Source: Catellatospora sp. IY07-71
GTDB lineage: Bacteria; Actinomycetota; Actinomycetes; Mycobacteriales; Micromonosporaceae
DNA length: 64,000 nucleotides
Assembly: GCF_018326265.1 (NCBI RefSeq)
Contig: NZ_AP023360.1
Coordinates: forward strand, 1,541,501-1,605,500
Direction: 5' to 3'
Below the pieces are notes generated by a model, which saw only the letters and a list, made by a program, of their open reading frames with translations, made no database searches and was not told where the DNA came from. Shown here in pieces: positions 1-8,752 of this stretch; within the stretch, counting starts at the first letter, position 1; each line of letters starts with the position of its first letter. The translations under genes and the position numbers were made by a program.

Positions 1-1213
1 GGGTGTCGTTCTTGGCGGCCCGGAACATGTCCATGGTCCCCTCGCTGAGCTGCTCGCCGCCGCCTCCGGTGCTGTTGAACCAGCCCGCGTTCGTCTTGAG
101 CAGGACCAGGTCGGCGCCGGCCAGATCCTTGAGGGTGAACAGGAAGTCGATCAGCTGGGTGCCGTGGGTGTCCAGGATCATGGACTCGCCGACGGCCTTG
201 AGCACACCGTTGATCTTGCCGATGTCGGTGAGCACGCCGCTGGAGCCGGCCTTCTTGGCCATCGCCTTGATCAGCTGCTGCTGGTGGCGCTGGCGGCCGT
301 AGTCGCCGTCGTCCAGCGACTTGCGGATGCGCGAGTAGTCCAGGGCCTCCCAGCCCGGCATCTCGCGGCAGCCCTTCTTGTGCATGTACGCCTTGAGCCC
401 GCGGCGGTGCGCCTCGTTCTCGTTGACGTACTTCACCTTGCCGTCGACGTGGTAGTAGTGCAGCGACTCGGTGTTGCTCTCCACGCAGATGTTGACCGTG
501 CCCAGCGCGTCGATGACCTTCTTGAAGCCGCCGAAGTCGATCACCGCGGCGCCGTTGAACTCGATCCCGGTCAGGTTGCTCACCGTCTTCGCGGTGAGGG
601 ACAGGCCGCCGGCCCAGCCGCCGCCGTTCTGCGCGCCGAAGTAGAAGGCCGCGTTGATGCGGTCGGTCCCGCCGTTGTAGCGGGTCTTGGTGTTCTTCGG
701 GATCTCGACCATCGTGTCGCGCGGGATCGACATCAGGTACGCCTGGTCGTGCGTGGCCGGGATGTGCAGCAGGATCACCGTGTCGGCACGGGCGTTGTTC
801 TTCTCCTGCGTCGCGCGCACGTCGATGCCGAGCAGCAGCATGTTGATCGGGCCGTCGAGGTTGTTGCCCTGCGGGCCGCCCTCCTTGCCGTCGTCCAGCA
901 CGTTGACCACCTGCACGGTGTCCTCGACGTTGCCGACCAGTGACCGGATGCCGACGATCGCGCCGCCGGCCGCCATCATCAGCAGCGCGCCGAGAGTCAC
1001 GGTCAGCTTGGCCCAGAGCGGGGCCGAGGTCTTCCTGCCCGACGACTTCTTCTTGCCCTTGCCGCCGCCCTTCTTCAGGGAGTGGCCGGCCTTGCGGGGA
1101 GCGGGCTCGTCGTAGGCGTCGTACTCGTCGCCGTAGGGGTCGGCGGCAGGCCGACGGCTCCGCTGGCTGGGCACGGTGTTCCTGGCACCGCCTCGCCGCG
1201 ACTTGTTGGCCAC
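1..1213 (-). CDS. LCP-family cell-wall ligase (LytR-CpsA-Psr), 3' end beyond window
   Basis: This is a membrane-anchored LCP phosphotransferase, a family that attaches teichoic acid- or arabinogalactan-like polymers to peptidoglycan outside the cell. About 404 codons are visible and the 3' end is cut by the window edge. A basic, Lys/Gly/Ser-rich cytoplasmic N-terminus is followed by one membrane helix near residues 57-86 and then the LCP domain. Recognisable signatures are NMLLLGIDVR, an arginine-containing loop with YLMSIPRDTMVEIP, INAAFYFGG-like sequence, GVDxxI-type segments and ALDYSRIRKSLDDGDYGRQ. The GTG start is chosen because it precedes the basic tail and follows a GGGGGC ribosome site. 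It lies directly after a second LCP gene but a hairpin separates them, so separate transcription is likely. Family assignment is firm; the polymer substrate is unknown. Confidence 0.9.
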   Translation of the reverse strand, partial: MANKSRRGGARNTVPSQRSRRPAADPYGDEYDAYDEPAPRKAGHSLKKGGGKGKKKSSGRKTSAPLWAKLTVTLGALLMMAAGGAIVGIRSLVGNVEDTVQVVNVLDDGKEGGPQGNNLDGPINMLLLGIDVRATQEKNNARADTVILLHIPATHDQAYLMSIPRDTMVEIPKNTKTRYNGGTDRINAAFYFGAQNGGGWAGGLSLTAKTVSNLTGIEFNGAAVIDFGGFKKVIDALGTVNICVESNTESLHYYHVDGKVKYVNENEAHRRGLKAYMHKKGCREMPGWEALDYSRIRKSLDDGDYGRQRHQQQLIKAMAKKAGSSGVLTDIGKINGVLKAVGESMILDTHGTQLIDFLFTLKDLAGADLVLLKTNAGWFNSTGGGGEQLSEGTMDMFRAAKNDT

Positions 1214-1240
1214 GCTTGCCCCCGGGGGTCTGAGTCAGCA

Positions 1241-1272
1241 GTAGACCGAGCCACTCTAATGGCTCGGTCTAC
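1241..1272. terminator. hairpin between tandem LCP genes
   Basis: A 13-bp perfect inverted repeat (1241-1253 and 1260-1272) with a 6-nt loop lies between the two minus-strand LCP genes. There is no strong U-run on the minus strand, so it may be a terminator or a leader structure for the downstream LCP gene. Confidence 0.5.
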
Positions 1273-1337
1273 GTACCGGCGAGGAGGCATAGACCAGATC
1301 GGATGCATTTGACCCAATTTAGGAAATATCTTCGCTG

Positions 1338-2882
1338 TTAATTATTCGCCTTGGGTGATGGCGGCGGGCTGACGTTGATCTCGTACCACTGCTTCACGGT
1401 GTCCTTGTTGACCGCGTCGTACAGCGCGACCGCCTTCTCCCGGTCCGACACCACGACGCTCTCCCCGTTCACCATCTGACTGCCCAGGTGGGGGTTGGTC
1501 ATAAACGTCAGGTCCTCGCTGCGGATGCCCTTGAACTGGATCGCCATGTCCACCAGGCTGAAGTCCTGGTCGACGGTGACCGCGCCGGTGATCGCCTCCA
1601 GGAAGCCGTGCAGCTTGCTCGGGTTGGTCAGCGTGCCGCCGCTGGCGGCCTTGTCCAGCATCGCCTTGAGCAGCTGCTGCTGGTGGCGCATGCGGGCGAA
1701 GTCGCCGTCCGGGAACTGCTTGCGCTGGCGCGCGTAGTCCAGCGCCTCCTCCCCGCTGAGGTGCATGGTGCCCTTGGTGAAGGTGCGCTTCGGCTTGTGG
1801 ATCGAGGTGATGGTCCTCTCGATCTTCATGTCGACGCCGCCGAGGGCGTCGACCACCTCCTTGAAGCCGCCGAAGTCGATCAGCATCACGTGGTCCATGC
1901 GCACCGACGAGTAGCACTCGATCGTCTTCACCAGCAGCGGCAGGCCGCCGAACGCGTACGCCGCGTTCAGCTTCGCCTTGCGGGTGCCGCAGTCGGCCGC
2001 CGAGGCCTCCTTCGGGATGTACACGTGCAGGTCGCGCGGCATCGAGATCAGGTACGCCCGGTCCTGCGAGGACGGGATGTGCATGATGATCATCGTGTCG
2101 GTGCGCCACTCGCCGCCCTGGTCGGTGGGCGCGTCCGGGTCCCGTGAGTCGCTGCCGACCAGCAGGATGTTCAGGGCGCCGGACTCCGTCTTGGGCGGGC
2201 GCCCGCCCGTCAGCGCGGAGAACGGGTCGTTGCGGTTGAGGTTGCCCTCGACGATCTTGGCGTAGATCCAGGTGCCGCCCAGGCCGAGGCCCGCGCACAG
2301 CGCCAGCGCGATGACCGCGACCAGCCCGATTCGGCCCCACTTGGGCTGGATCTTGCGCTTGGGCGTGCCGTACGTGTTACCCGCGGCGCCGACCGGCACC
2401 CGCGCCGAGCCGCCCCGCCCGCCACGGCCGGAGGACCCGGCCGGACCCGCACCCGAGGGGCGCGACGAGGCCGATCCCGAGGGGCGCGACGGCACCGAGG
2501 CGCGGCCGGGGGTGGACGTCCGGCCGGGCACCGAGGCCCGGCCCGAGGTGGGCGTGCGCAGCGCCGCGGCCGCGGCGTCGGACACCTTGCCCGCCGACCT
2601 GTCGGGCACCGAGGCCCGGCCCGAGGTCGGAGTGCGCAGCGCCGCGGCGGCCGCGTCGGACACCTTGCCCGCCTGGTCCGACGAACCCTTGTCCCCGTCC
2701 GAGGACGAGGAGCGGCCGGTCGACGACGACCGGCCGGAGGAGCCGTCCGGAGGCGGGGTCACCGAGGCACGGCCGACCGACGCGCGGCCGGTGGGCCGCT
2801 GCGCGGGCTTGGCGGGGGCCTCATCGGCGTCTCCAGCCTGGGGGTTGCCGGCCTCGGGTTGGTCAGGCGACTGGTTGGACAT
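1338..2882 (-). CDS. LCP-family cell-wall ligase with long repeat-rich cytoplasmic tail
   Basis: A second LCP phosphotransferase of 514 residues, paralogous to the one downstream. The first ~180 residues are cytoplasmic, Ser/Pro/Arg-rich and low complexity, with a 26-residue unit (core SDAAAAALRTPTSGRASVP) present twice. One membrane helix follows at about 183-207, then the extracellular LCP domain with NILLVGSDSR, LISMPRDLHVYIP, IDFGGFKEVVDALGGVDM and ALDYARQRKQFPDGDFARM. The conserved Arg and Asp residues of the family are present. ATG at 2882 is preferred over an upstream TTG. The tail resembles Ser/Thr-kinase substrate tails, which is inference. The gene probably acts with the downstream LCP protein on different or overlapping cell-wall polymers. 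Confidence 0.9.
   Translation of the reverse strand: MSNQSPDQPEAGNPQAGDADEAPAKPAQRPTGRASVGRASVTPPPDGSSGRSSSTGRSSSSDGDKGSSDQAGKVSDAAAAALRTPTSGRASVPDRSAGKVSDAAAAALRTPTSGRASVPGRTSTPGRASVPSRPSGSASSRPSGAGPAGSSGRGGRGGSARVPVGAAGNTYGTPKRKIQPKWGRIGLVAVIALALCAGLGLGGTWIYAKIVEGNLNRNDPFSALTGGRPPKTESGALNILLVGSDSRDPDAPTDQGGEWRTDTMIIMHIPSSQDRAYLISMPRDLHVYIPKEASAADCGTRKAKLNAAYAFGGLPLLVKTIECYSSVRMDHVMLIDFGGFKEVVDALGGVDMKIERTITSIHKPKRTFTKGTMHLSGEEALDYARQRKQFPDGDFARMRHQQQLLKAMLDKAASGGTLTNPSKLHGFLEAITGAVTVDQDFSLVDMAIQFKGIRSEDLTFMTNPHLGSQMVNGESVVVSDREKAVALYDAVNKDTVKQWYEINVSPPPSPKANN
2529..2672. repeat. 78-bp in-frame tandem repeat within LCP gene
   Basis: Two near-identical 78-bp units begin at 2529 and 2607, encoding the duplicated 26-residue segment of the LCP protein's cytoplasmic tail. 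The second copy loses similarity after about 65 bp. Confidence 0.8.
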
Positions 2883-2977
2883 GAAACCAAGCCTACGAGG
2901 ACATTGCGACAACGCGGGTGCAGCGCCGGGCCGTGGCGCGGCAGCTCACAGGCTGTTCCGGTGCCCGCTCGCCTAGA

Positions 2978-3478
2978 TCACGACAGTGTCGTGTACCTGC
3001 CACGATGGTGAATCAGCGGAGCGGCGGCGTCACCCAGAGTGATCTGCGCCAGGGTGCCCTCGACGAGCAGCCCCCAGCCGAACGGGCGTGCCGCGTCCAG
3101 CCGGCAGCCCGCCCACGTGCCCGCGCCCGCCGGGACCGGCCCGTACGGCGTCTGCTCCCACGCCTCCTGCCGGAACAGCCCGCCGGGTGCGGGCATCAGC
3201 CCGGCGAACCGGTCCGCGAGCTGCCGGTGCGGCTCGCCGAGCGGCACCACGGTGAACACCCCGGCCGCCTCGACGGCGGGCCACAGCTCCGACTCCTCGT
3301 CGATCAGCCCCAGCACCCGGCCCGGGTCGCCGTCGCCGACCAGCGTCGACGACACGGTCAGCCCGGCCGGGCCCGGCGCGGTCCACAGGCAGACGGTCAT
3401 GCCGAAGCGACCCCGGAGCCGGCGCACGGAACTGCGCGCCGACTCCGGGGTCGCGAACGGATCGGTGTCGTGGATCAT
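2978..3478 (-). CDS. flavin reductase-like (FMN-binding split-barrel) protein
   Basis: A 166-residue protein resembling the flavin reductase-like domain: an N-terminal helix-strand with RLRGRFGMTVCLWTAP, the GLTVSSTLVG segment that in the family contacts FMN, a central region describing a trapped-substrate pocket, and a C-terminal HHRGRYTTL typical of the fold. It likely binds FMN and reduces flavin with NAD(P)H or acts as an accessory reductase; the partner is unknown. Its ATG overlaps the TGA of the dehydrogenase E2 gene (TGATG at 3476-3480), so it is almost certainly translated from the same mRNA. It is the last gene of the operon. Confidence 0.75.
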   Translation of the reverse strand: MIHDTDPFATPESARSSVRRLRGRFGMTVCLWTAPGPAGLTVSSTLVGDGDPGRVLGLIDEESELWPAVEAAGVFTVVPLGEPHRQLADRFAGLMPAPGGLFRQEAWEQTPYGPVPAGAGTWAGCRLDAARPFGWGLLVEGTLAQITLGDAAAPLIHHRGRYTTLS

Positions 3479-4893
3479 CAGGTCCAGGCGAGCAGCGTGG
3501 CCTCGGGGTCGGTGAGGAAGGCGCCGATGTCCCGGAGGAACTTCGAGCCCAGCTCACCGTCGATGATCCGGTGGTCGAACGACAGGCCGAGCGTGGTCAC
3601 CTGGCGCAGCTTGACCTTGCCCTTGTGCGCCCACGGGGTCTCCCGCACCGCGCCGAAGGCCAGGATCGCGGCCTCGCCCGGGGGCAGGATCGGGGTGCCG
3701 GTGTCCACGCCGAACACGCCCACGTTGGTGATCGTGAACGTGCCGCCGGACATCGCCGACGGCGGCGTCTTGCCCGACTTCGCCGTCTGCACCAGGTCGG
3801 TCATCGCGTCGGCCAGCTCCCGCAGGGACAGGCGCCCCGCGTCGGCGATGTTCGGCACGATGAGGCCGCGCTCGGTGGCCGCGGCGATGCCCAGGTTCAC
3901 GTAGTCCTTGACCACGATCTCCTGCGCCGCCTCGTCCCACGACGAGTTGACCATCGGGTGGCGCTTGGCCGCCAGCAGCACCGCCTTGGCGACCAGCAGC
4001 AGCGGCGACACACGCACGTCGCGCCACTCCCGGTCGGCCTTCAGCCGGTCCAGCGCCTTCATCGACCGGGTCACGTCGACCGTGAGGAACTCGGTGACGT
4101 GGGGTGCGGTGAAGGCCGAGGCCACCATGTTGGCGGCGGTCAGCTTGCGTACCCCCTTGATGGGGATGCGGGTCTCGCGCTGGCCGGGGGTCAGCACGGC
4201 CTGCGGGGCCGCGGCGGCCGGGGCCGACACGGCGGACTGCACGTCGTCGCGGGTGATCGAGCCCTGCGGCCCGGTGCCCGCCACGGTGGACAGGTCCACG
4301 CCCAGGTTGCGGGCGAGCATCCGGACCGGCGGCTTCGCGAGCACCGCGTGGCCGTTCTGCCCCGCCGGAGCGGGAGCCGCCGGAGCCGGAGCCGGCTTCG
4401 CCGGGGCGGCCGGAGCCGCGACCGGGGCCGGAGCCGCCGCGACCGGAGCCGGGGCGGCGACCGGAGCCTCGGCCTCGCCCTTACGGGCCCGGCGCTTGGC
4501 CGCGGTGACCCGCGGGCCGTAGCCGACCAGCACCGCGGTGCGGCCGCTGGCCGTGGTCTCGCCGATGAGCCCGCCGGTCGCCTCGCCCGCGACCTTCTCG
4601 GCCTGGGCGGCGGCGCCCTGCGACATGTCGTCGGCCACCGGCGCGCTGTCGCCGCCGGTGTCGATCGAGATGATCGGCGAGCCGACCTCGACCACGGTGC
4701 CCTCGGACACGTAGATCTTGACGACCTTGCCGGCCCACTTCGCCGGGATCTCGACCGCGGCCTTGGCGGTCTCCACCTCGACGATGGGCTGGTTGAGCTC
4801 GATGACGTCGCCCTCGGCGACGAGCCACTTGAGGATCTCGCCCTCGGTCAGACCCTCACCGAGGTCGGGCAGGGGGAACTGGTTGATCGCCAT
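3478..4893 (-). CDS. bkdC: dihydrolipoamide acyltransferase (E2) of a 2-oxoacid dehydrogenase
   Basis: The 471-residue E2 core of a 2-oxoacid dehydrogenase complex, which transfers the acyl group from E1 to CoA. A single lipoyl domain occupies residues 1-78 with the lipoylated Lys44 in VEVETAKAAVEIP. An Ala/Pro linker follows, then the peripheral subunit-binding domain (VRMLARNLGVDLSTVAGTG), another linker, and the catalytic domain ending in LSFDHRIIDGELG with the active-site His and Asp. A GGGGAG site precedes the ATG. It is co-transcribed with E1alpha and E1beta upstream. Sequence character favours the branched-chain (Bkd) type over pyruvate dehydrogenase, but substrate cannot be settled by eye. 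No E3 gene is present nearby, so lipoamide dehydrogenase must come from elsewhere. Confidence 0.92.
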   Translation of the reverse strand: MAINQFPLPDLGEGLTEGEILKWLVAEGDVIELNQPIVEVETAKAAVEIPAKWAGKVVKIYVSEGTVVEVGSPIISIDTGGDSAPVADDMSQGAAAQAEKVAGEATGGLIGETTASGRTAVLVGYGPRVTAAKRRARKGEAEAPVAAPAPVAAAPAPVAAPAAPAKPAPAPAAPAPAGQNGHAVLAKPPVRMLARNLGVDLSTVAGTGPQGSITRDDVQSAVSAPAAAAPQAVLTPGQRETRIPIKGVRKLTAANMVASAFTAPHVTEFLTVDVTRSMKALDRLKADREWRDVRVSPLLLVAKAVLLAAKRHPMVNSSWDEAAQEIVVKDYVNLGIAAATERGLIVPNIADAGRLSLRELADAMTDLVQTAKSGKTPPSAMSGGTFTITNVGVFGVDTGTPILPPGEAAILAFGAVRETPWAHKGKVKLRQVTTLGLSFDHRIIDGELGSKFLRDIGAFLTDPEATLLAWT

Positions 4894-4909
4894 GCTGCGC
4901 TCCCCTTCC

Positions 4910-5893
4910 TCAGAACCCGAAGGAGCGGTCGACGGCGTCGAGCACCCGATCCAGGTCCGGCAGGAACTCCTCCTCCATGCGGGAGGCCGGGTAGGGGATG
5001 TCGTACCCGGTCACCCGCAGCACCGGAGCCTCCAGGGAGTAGAAGCACTCCTCGGTGATCCGGGCCGCGACCTCGGCGCCCAGGCCCACGTTGCCCGGCG
5101 CCTCGTGCACGACCACGGCCCGGCCGGTCTTGCGGACCGAGTCGAACACCGGGGCCATGTCCAGCGGGGACAGCGAGCGCAGGTCGATGACCTCCAGATT
5201 GCGCCCGTCCTCGGCCGCCGCGGTCGCGGCGTCCAGGCAGGTGCGGACCATCGGGCCGTATGCCAGCAGGGTCGCGTCGGTGCCGGGGCGGGCCACCCGC
5301 GAGCTGTGCAGCGGGTACGCCGAGGACAGGGTCGCGGCCGTGTCGACCTCGCCCTTCTCCCAGTAGCGCCGCTTGGGCTCGAAGAAGATGATCGGGTCGT
5401 CGCTGGCGATGGCCTGCTGGATCATCCAGTACGCGTCCGACGGGTTGCTGCACGCCACGACCTTCAGGCCGGCGGTGTGCGAGAAGTACGCCTCGGGCGA
5501 CTCGGAGTGGTGCTCCACCGCGCCGATGCCGCCGCCGAACGGGATCCGGATGACCATGGGCAGCTTGACCTTGCCCTTGGACCGGTAGTGGAACTTCGCC
5601 ACCTGGCAGACGATCTGGTCGTACGCCGGGTAGACGAAGCCGTCGAACTGGATCTCGACGACCGGGCGGTAGCCGCGCAGGGCCAGGCCGATCGCGGTGC
5701 CGACGATGCCGGCCTCGGCCAGCGGGGTGTCGATGACGCGCTCGTCGCCGAAGTCCTTCTGCAGGCCGTCGGTGATGCGGAAGACGCCGCCGAGCTTGCC
5801 GACGTCCTCACCCATGATCAGGACCTTGGGGTCGTCCTCCATGGCGCGGCGCAGGCCGAGGTTGATGGCCTTGCCGAGGGTAAGCGTCTCCAT
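4910..5893 (-). CDS. bkdB: 2-oxoacid dehydrogenase E1 beta subunit
   Basis: The 327-residue beta subunit of the thiamine-diphosphate-dependent E1 component. Family signatures are VLIMGEDVGKLGGVFRIT near the N-terminus, the DTPLAEAGIVGTAIGLALRG segment, RIPFGGGIGAVEHHSES, which places the conserved histidine pair, and FEPKRRYW. The length is normal for bacterial branched-chain or pyruvate E1beta proteins. ATG at 5893 begins two bases after the E1alpha stop, giving tight translational coupling. It forms an alpha2beta2 heterotetramer with the product of the preceding gene and binds the E2 subunit-binding domain. Confidence 0.93.
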   Translation of the reverse strand: METLTLGKAINLGLRRAMEDDPKVLIMGEDVGKLGGVFRITDGLQKDFGDERVIDTPLAEAGIVGTAIGLALRGYRPVVEIQFDGFVYPAYDQIVCQVAKFHYRSKGKVKLPMVIRIPFGGGIGAVEHHSESPEAYFSHTAGLKVVACSNPSDAYWMIQQAIASDDPIIFFEPKRRYWEKGEVDTAATLSSAYPLHSSRVARPGTDATLLAYGPMVRTCLDAATAAAEDGRNLEVIDLRSLSPLDMAPVFDSVRKTGRAVVVHEAPGNVGLGAEVAARITEECFYSLEAPVLRVTGYDIPYPASRMEEEFLPDLDRVLDAVDRSFGF

Positions 5894-5895
5894 GA

Positions 5896-7038
5896 TCAGT
5901 GGCTCCCCTCGAACGAGGCGTGGTAGGTCTCGAACTCGGCGCGCTGCTTGTCGACCAGCGGCGAGCCGTTGGGGTAGACGTGGTCGAACATGGTCACGGG
6001 GTCGGGGTCCGGCATCGAGAGCACCCGCTCGCGCAGCTTGACCGCCTCGACCCGGGCCTGCTCGTCCACGGCCTTGAAGAACGCCTCGTCGGCCAGGCCC
6101 TGCTTCTCCAGCAACAGGCGCATACGGACGATCGGGTCCTTGGCCTGCCACGCCTCGACCTCGCTGGCCACGCGGTAGCGGGTCGGATCGTCGGAGGTGG
6201 TGTGCGCGCCCATGCGGTAGGTGTACGCCTCGATCAGGGTCGGGCCCTGGCCGTGGCGCGCGTTGTCCAGCGCCGCGCGGGTCACCGCGTACGTGGCCAG
6301 CACGTCGTTGCCGTCCACCCGGATGCCGGGGAAGCCGAAGCCGGCCGCGCGCTGGTACAGCGGGATGCGGGTCTGGCGCTCCAGCGGCTCGGAGATCGCG
6401 TACTGGTTGTTCTGGCAGAAGAACACGATCGGCGCGTTGTAGACGCTGCTGAAGATGAACGACTCGTTCACGTCGCCCTGGCTGGTCGCGCCGTCGCCGA
6501 AGTAGGCGATGACCGCCTCGCTGGTCTCGTCGTCGTCGCCGACCTTGCCGTCCTTGGCCACGCCCATCGCGTATCCGGTCGCGTGCAGGGTCTGCGCGCC
6601 GATCACGATCGTGTACGTGTTGAACCGGTTCGCCACCGGGTCCCAGCCGCCCTGGTCGACACCCCGGAACAGGCCCAGCGGCATGATCGGGTCGATGTTG
6701 CGGCAGTAGAGGACGCCGTGCTCGCGGTACGTCGGGAAGGCCATGTCCTGCGTGCGCAGCGCCCGGCCGGAACCGACCTGCGCCGCCTCCTGACCCAGCA
6801 GGCTGGCCCAGATGCCCAGCTCACCCTGGCGCTGCAGGGCGGTCGCCTCGGCGTCGAGCTTGCGCACCGTGACCAGGTCGCGGTAGAGACCGCGCAGCTC
6901 GTCATCGGTGAAGTCGACGGAGTAGTCGGGGTGTGAGACTCGCTCGCCCTCAGGGGTGAGGAGCTGTACGAACTCCGGCTCGGGGGGTCCCGAGCGCTTG
7001 CCGCCGCGGCGCGGGGCCGCGCGCTCGACTCTGGTCAT
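5896..7038 (-). CDS. bkdA: 2-oxoacid dehydrogenase E1 alpha subunit
   Basis: The 380-residue alpha subunit of the E1 decarboxylase. The thiamine-diphosphate motif starts at about residue 180 as FGDGATSQGDVNE and closes with FFCQNNQYAISEP, the GDG...NN pattern that binds Mg-ThDP. AFPTYREHGVLYCR and YRMGAHTTSDDPTRYR are typical of branched-chain E1alpha. ATG at 7038 is chosen because GGGAG lies nine bases upstream; an in-frame start 66 bp further upstream lacks this. It is the promoter-proximal gene of a four-gene operon (E1alpha, E1beta, E2, flavin reductase-like). The complex supplies branched-chain acyl-CoA primers for iso- and anteiso-fatty acids in many actinobacteria, if the Bkd assignment holds. 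Confidence 0.92.
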   Translation of the reverse strand: MTRVERAAPRRGGKRSGPPEPEFVQLLTPEGERVSHPDYSVDFTDDELRGLYRDLVTVRKLDAEATALQRQGELGIWASLLGQEAAQVGSGRALRTQDMAFPTYREHGVLYCRNIDPIMPLGLFRGVDQGGWDPVANRFNTYTIVIGAQTLHATGYAMGVAKDGKVGDDDETSEAVIAYFGDGATSQGDVNESFIFSSVYNAPIVFFCQNNQYAISEPLERQTRIPLYQRAAGFGFPGIRVDGNDVLATYAVTRAALDNARHGQGPTLIEAYTYRMGAHTTSDDPTRYRVASEVEAWQAKDPIVRMRLLLEKQGLADEAFFKAVDEQARVEAVKLRERVLSMPDPDPVTMFDHVYPNGSPLVDKQRAEFETYHASFEGSH

Positions 7039-7351
7039 CCGTGTTCTCCCTGTCAGTGGTGCGACGGCGACGGGGTGTGTCTGCCGCGCATCGGTTGGCG
7101 CCACGTCGAGTCCCTCGTGGGGCGAAGACGCCTGGCTGCGGCAGTGTGAGTCCGGAGTACGCGGTGACCACGGCCACGCTGCCGCCTGGCCCCCATACTG
7201 CCGTATCGGTGGCGGCAGTCACAGGCCAGGCACGTGATATTGGCAACCGTCAGCCAGAAAATCTGGGTCTGGGAATACGTCAAATACCCGGATCATGGCG
7301 TTGTTTGGGGCATTCTGGGCCAATTCCCCCCGTGCCCCAAGGAGCACACCG
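7039..7351. promoter_or_regulatory. divergent intergenic region: dehydrogenase operon / proline-rich membrane gene
   Basis: A 313-bp stretch between divergent genes. It must carry the promoter of the E1alpha operon and probably that of the rightward gene. It is less GC-rich around 7230-7320, where the imperfect inverted pair GGGAATACG / CAAATACCC (about 7269-7290) could be an operator. No confident -35/-10 pair was identified. Confidence 0.35.
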
Positions 7352-8614
7352 ATGCCCGACGAAAGTTTCCTGGAAGACGTCTTCGGCTCCCCGCCGAGAC
7401 CGCAGCCCGTCCCGGCGGCGGCACCGGCGCCCGCGGCGCCCGTGGCGTTCGCCCGGCCACGTCCTGCCCGCTCCCCGGCCCGCCGGTACGGCCTGCTGGT
7501 CACGCTGCTGGTCGGCCTGACCGCGGTGCCCAGCTGGATCGTGCTGCGGGCCGGGCTGGACGGCGTCGATCCGGACTTCGGCGCCCGCCTGGCCGGGCCG
7601 CTGCAGCCGTTCGTGGTGCCCGGTGATCACCTCACCCCGCCCTCGCTCCGGCTGCCCGAGCGCCCGGTCCGGCCGGCGCCCCAGGCCGACCCCGGCCTGG
7701 CTCAAGCCGCCGTGCACGACGACGAGGACGCCGACGAGCCACCGCGCGACACCGCGGATCCGCTGCTGGAGCACCAGGCTCCGATCGTGGCTCCGCCGCT
7801 GCGGCCGGTCTGGCGGCCGGTGGCCCACCCGCCCGAGCCCGGCGCGGTGCGCCCGGTCCCGCCGCCCGACCCGGCCGACCCCGGCCCCGCCCTCCCGGGC
7901 GAGCCGTCATTCCCCGGCGAGCCGTCATTCCCCGGCCCGTCGTTCCCCGGCCCGTCATTCCCGGGCGAGCCGTCGTTCCCTGCCCCGTCGTTCCCTGCCC
8001 CGTCGTTTCCGGGCCCGTCTTTCCCAGGTGGGCCGGGTCTGCCCGGAGGCGGTCCCCTGCCGGGCGGACCTCGCCCCGGCGGACCTGTCTTCCCGGGGGG
8101 TCCCTGGGTGCCCGGCGGCCACGCTCGTCCGGACCGCCCGCACCTGCCCTGGCACTGGCATCGCCACGACCAGGGCGGCTGGACCGGTCAGGGTGAGCCG
8201 TGCGAGCCGGGTGCCGACGGTGACGGCAACTTCCGGGTGGCGAAGGCAACACACGGGTTGCCGTCCGCCACTCGGGTGCTCCCGGCCCGGTTCGGGTCGG
8301 GCGGAAAGGCCGCCGGGTCGGCGCGGGTCGTCCCGGTCGAGGTGACGGCGCCCGAGGTGCGCACCGCAAACCGCCGCGAGGCGCGCAGAGCACGCGGCAA
8401 GGCGCGCGACGTCACGGAACGCTCAGGTTCCGTGGCGCGGCTGAAGCCGGCCGAGCGCGGGGCAGGCGGCGACGAGGAGAAGCGCCGGCACATCCGCAAG
8501 GCGAAGCACCGGAAGGCCGCCGAGTTCCAGACCGGCAGGTCCAAGTCCGGCAAGTCCGAGGCCGGTGGGTTCAAGACCCGCCACGGGTACGCGGGCGGCT
8601 CCCGCCACCGCTGA
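7352..8614 (+). CDS. proline-rich single-pass membrane protein, unknown function
   Basis: A 420-residue protein of unknown function. Residues ~1-45 are Pro/Ala-rich, followed by one membrane helix (YGLLVTLLVGLTAVPSWIVL, about 46-68). A Pro/Asp-rich stretch leads into short tandem units of PSFPG, PSFPA and EPSFPGE around residues 185-230, then Gly/Pro-rich sequence and a C-terminal ~120 residues that are strongly basic (Lys/Arg/Ser). ATG at 7352 is chosen for the AAGGAG site 8 bases upstream; an in-frame ATG at 7295 lacks one. The architecture suggests an exported or wall-spanning collagen-like stalk with a polybasic end, but no known domain is recognised. Coding status rests on the RBS, frame length and sustained GC3. 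Confidence 0.65.
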   Translation: MPDESFLEDVFGSPPRPQPVPAAAPAPAAPVAFARPRPARSPARRYGLLVTLLVGLTAVPSWIVLRAGLDGVDPDFGARLAGPLQPFVVPGDHLTPPSLRLPERPVRPAPQADPGLAQAAVHDDEDADEPPRDTADPLLEHQAPIVAPPLRPVWRPVAHPPEPGAVRPVPPPDPADPGPALPGEPSFPGEPSFPGPSFPGPSFPGEPSFPAPSFPAPSFPGPSFPGGPGLPGGGPLPGGPRPGGPVFPGGPWVPGGHARPDRPHLPWHWHRHDQGGWTGQGEPCEPGADGDGNFRVAKATHGLPSATRVLPARFGSGGKAAGSARVVPVEVTAPEVRTANRREARRARGKARDVTERSGSVARLKPAERGAGGDEEKRRHIRKAKHRKAAEFQTGRSKSGKSEAGGFKTRHGYAGGSRHR

Positions 8615-8640
8615 CGCCGCCACGGACCGCCCGACCCCGT

Positions 8641-8706
8641 GAAGATCGCCGTTTCGTGTCAGAAGGTGTGGTTAGACCGCACAACCTGACACGAAACGGC
8701 GATCTT
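8641..8706. repeat. palindromic element, family A copy 1
   Basis: A 66-bp near-perfect palindrome: GAAGATCGCCGTTTCGTGTC at the left is mirrored by GACACGAAACGGCGATCTT at the right. It lies between convergent genes and could terminate both. Related copies are at 8753-8820 and 44010-44075. Confidence 0.8.
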
Positions 8707-8752
8707 GTGTGGAGAGGCGGCGGTTTCCGGGAAACGGCGGCCGCCTGGCGGG

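Noticed and set aside
164..943. Long open frames on the opposite strand of most real genes, here opposite the first LCP gene.
   Set aside because: In DNA this GC-rich, antisense frames stay open by chance. They are low complexity (Arg/Ala/Gly/His-rich), lack ribosome sites and overlap genes with recognisable domains.
3478..7038. Firm assignment of the dehydrogenase as pyruvate dehydrogenase.
   Set aside because: E1alpha and E1beta features look more like branched-chain enzymes, but sequence alone does not fix the substrate; kept as probable Bkd.
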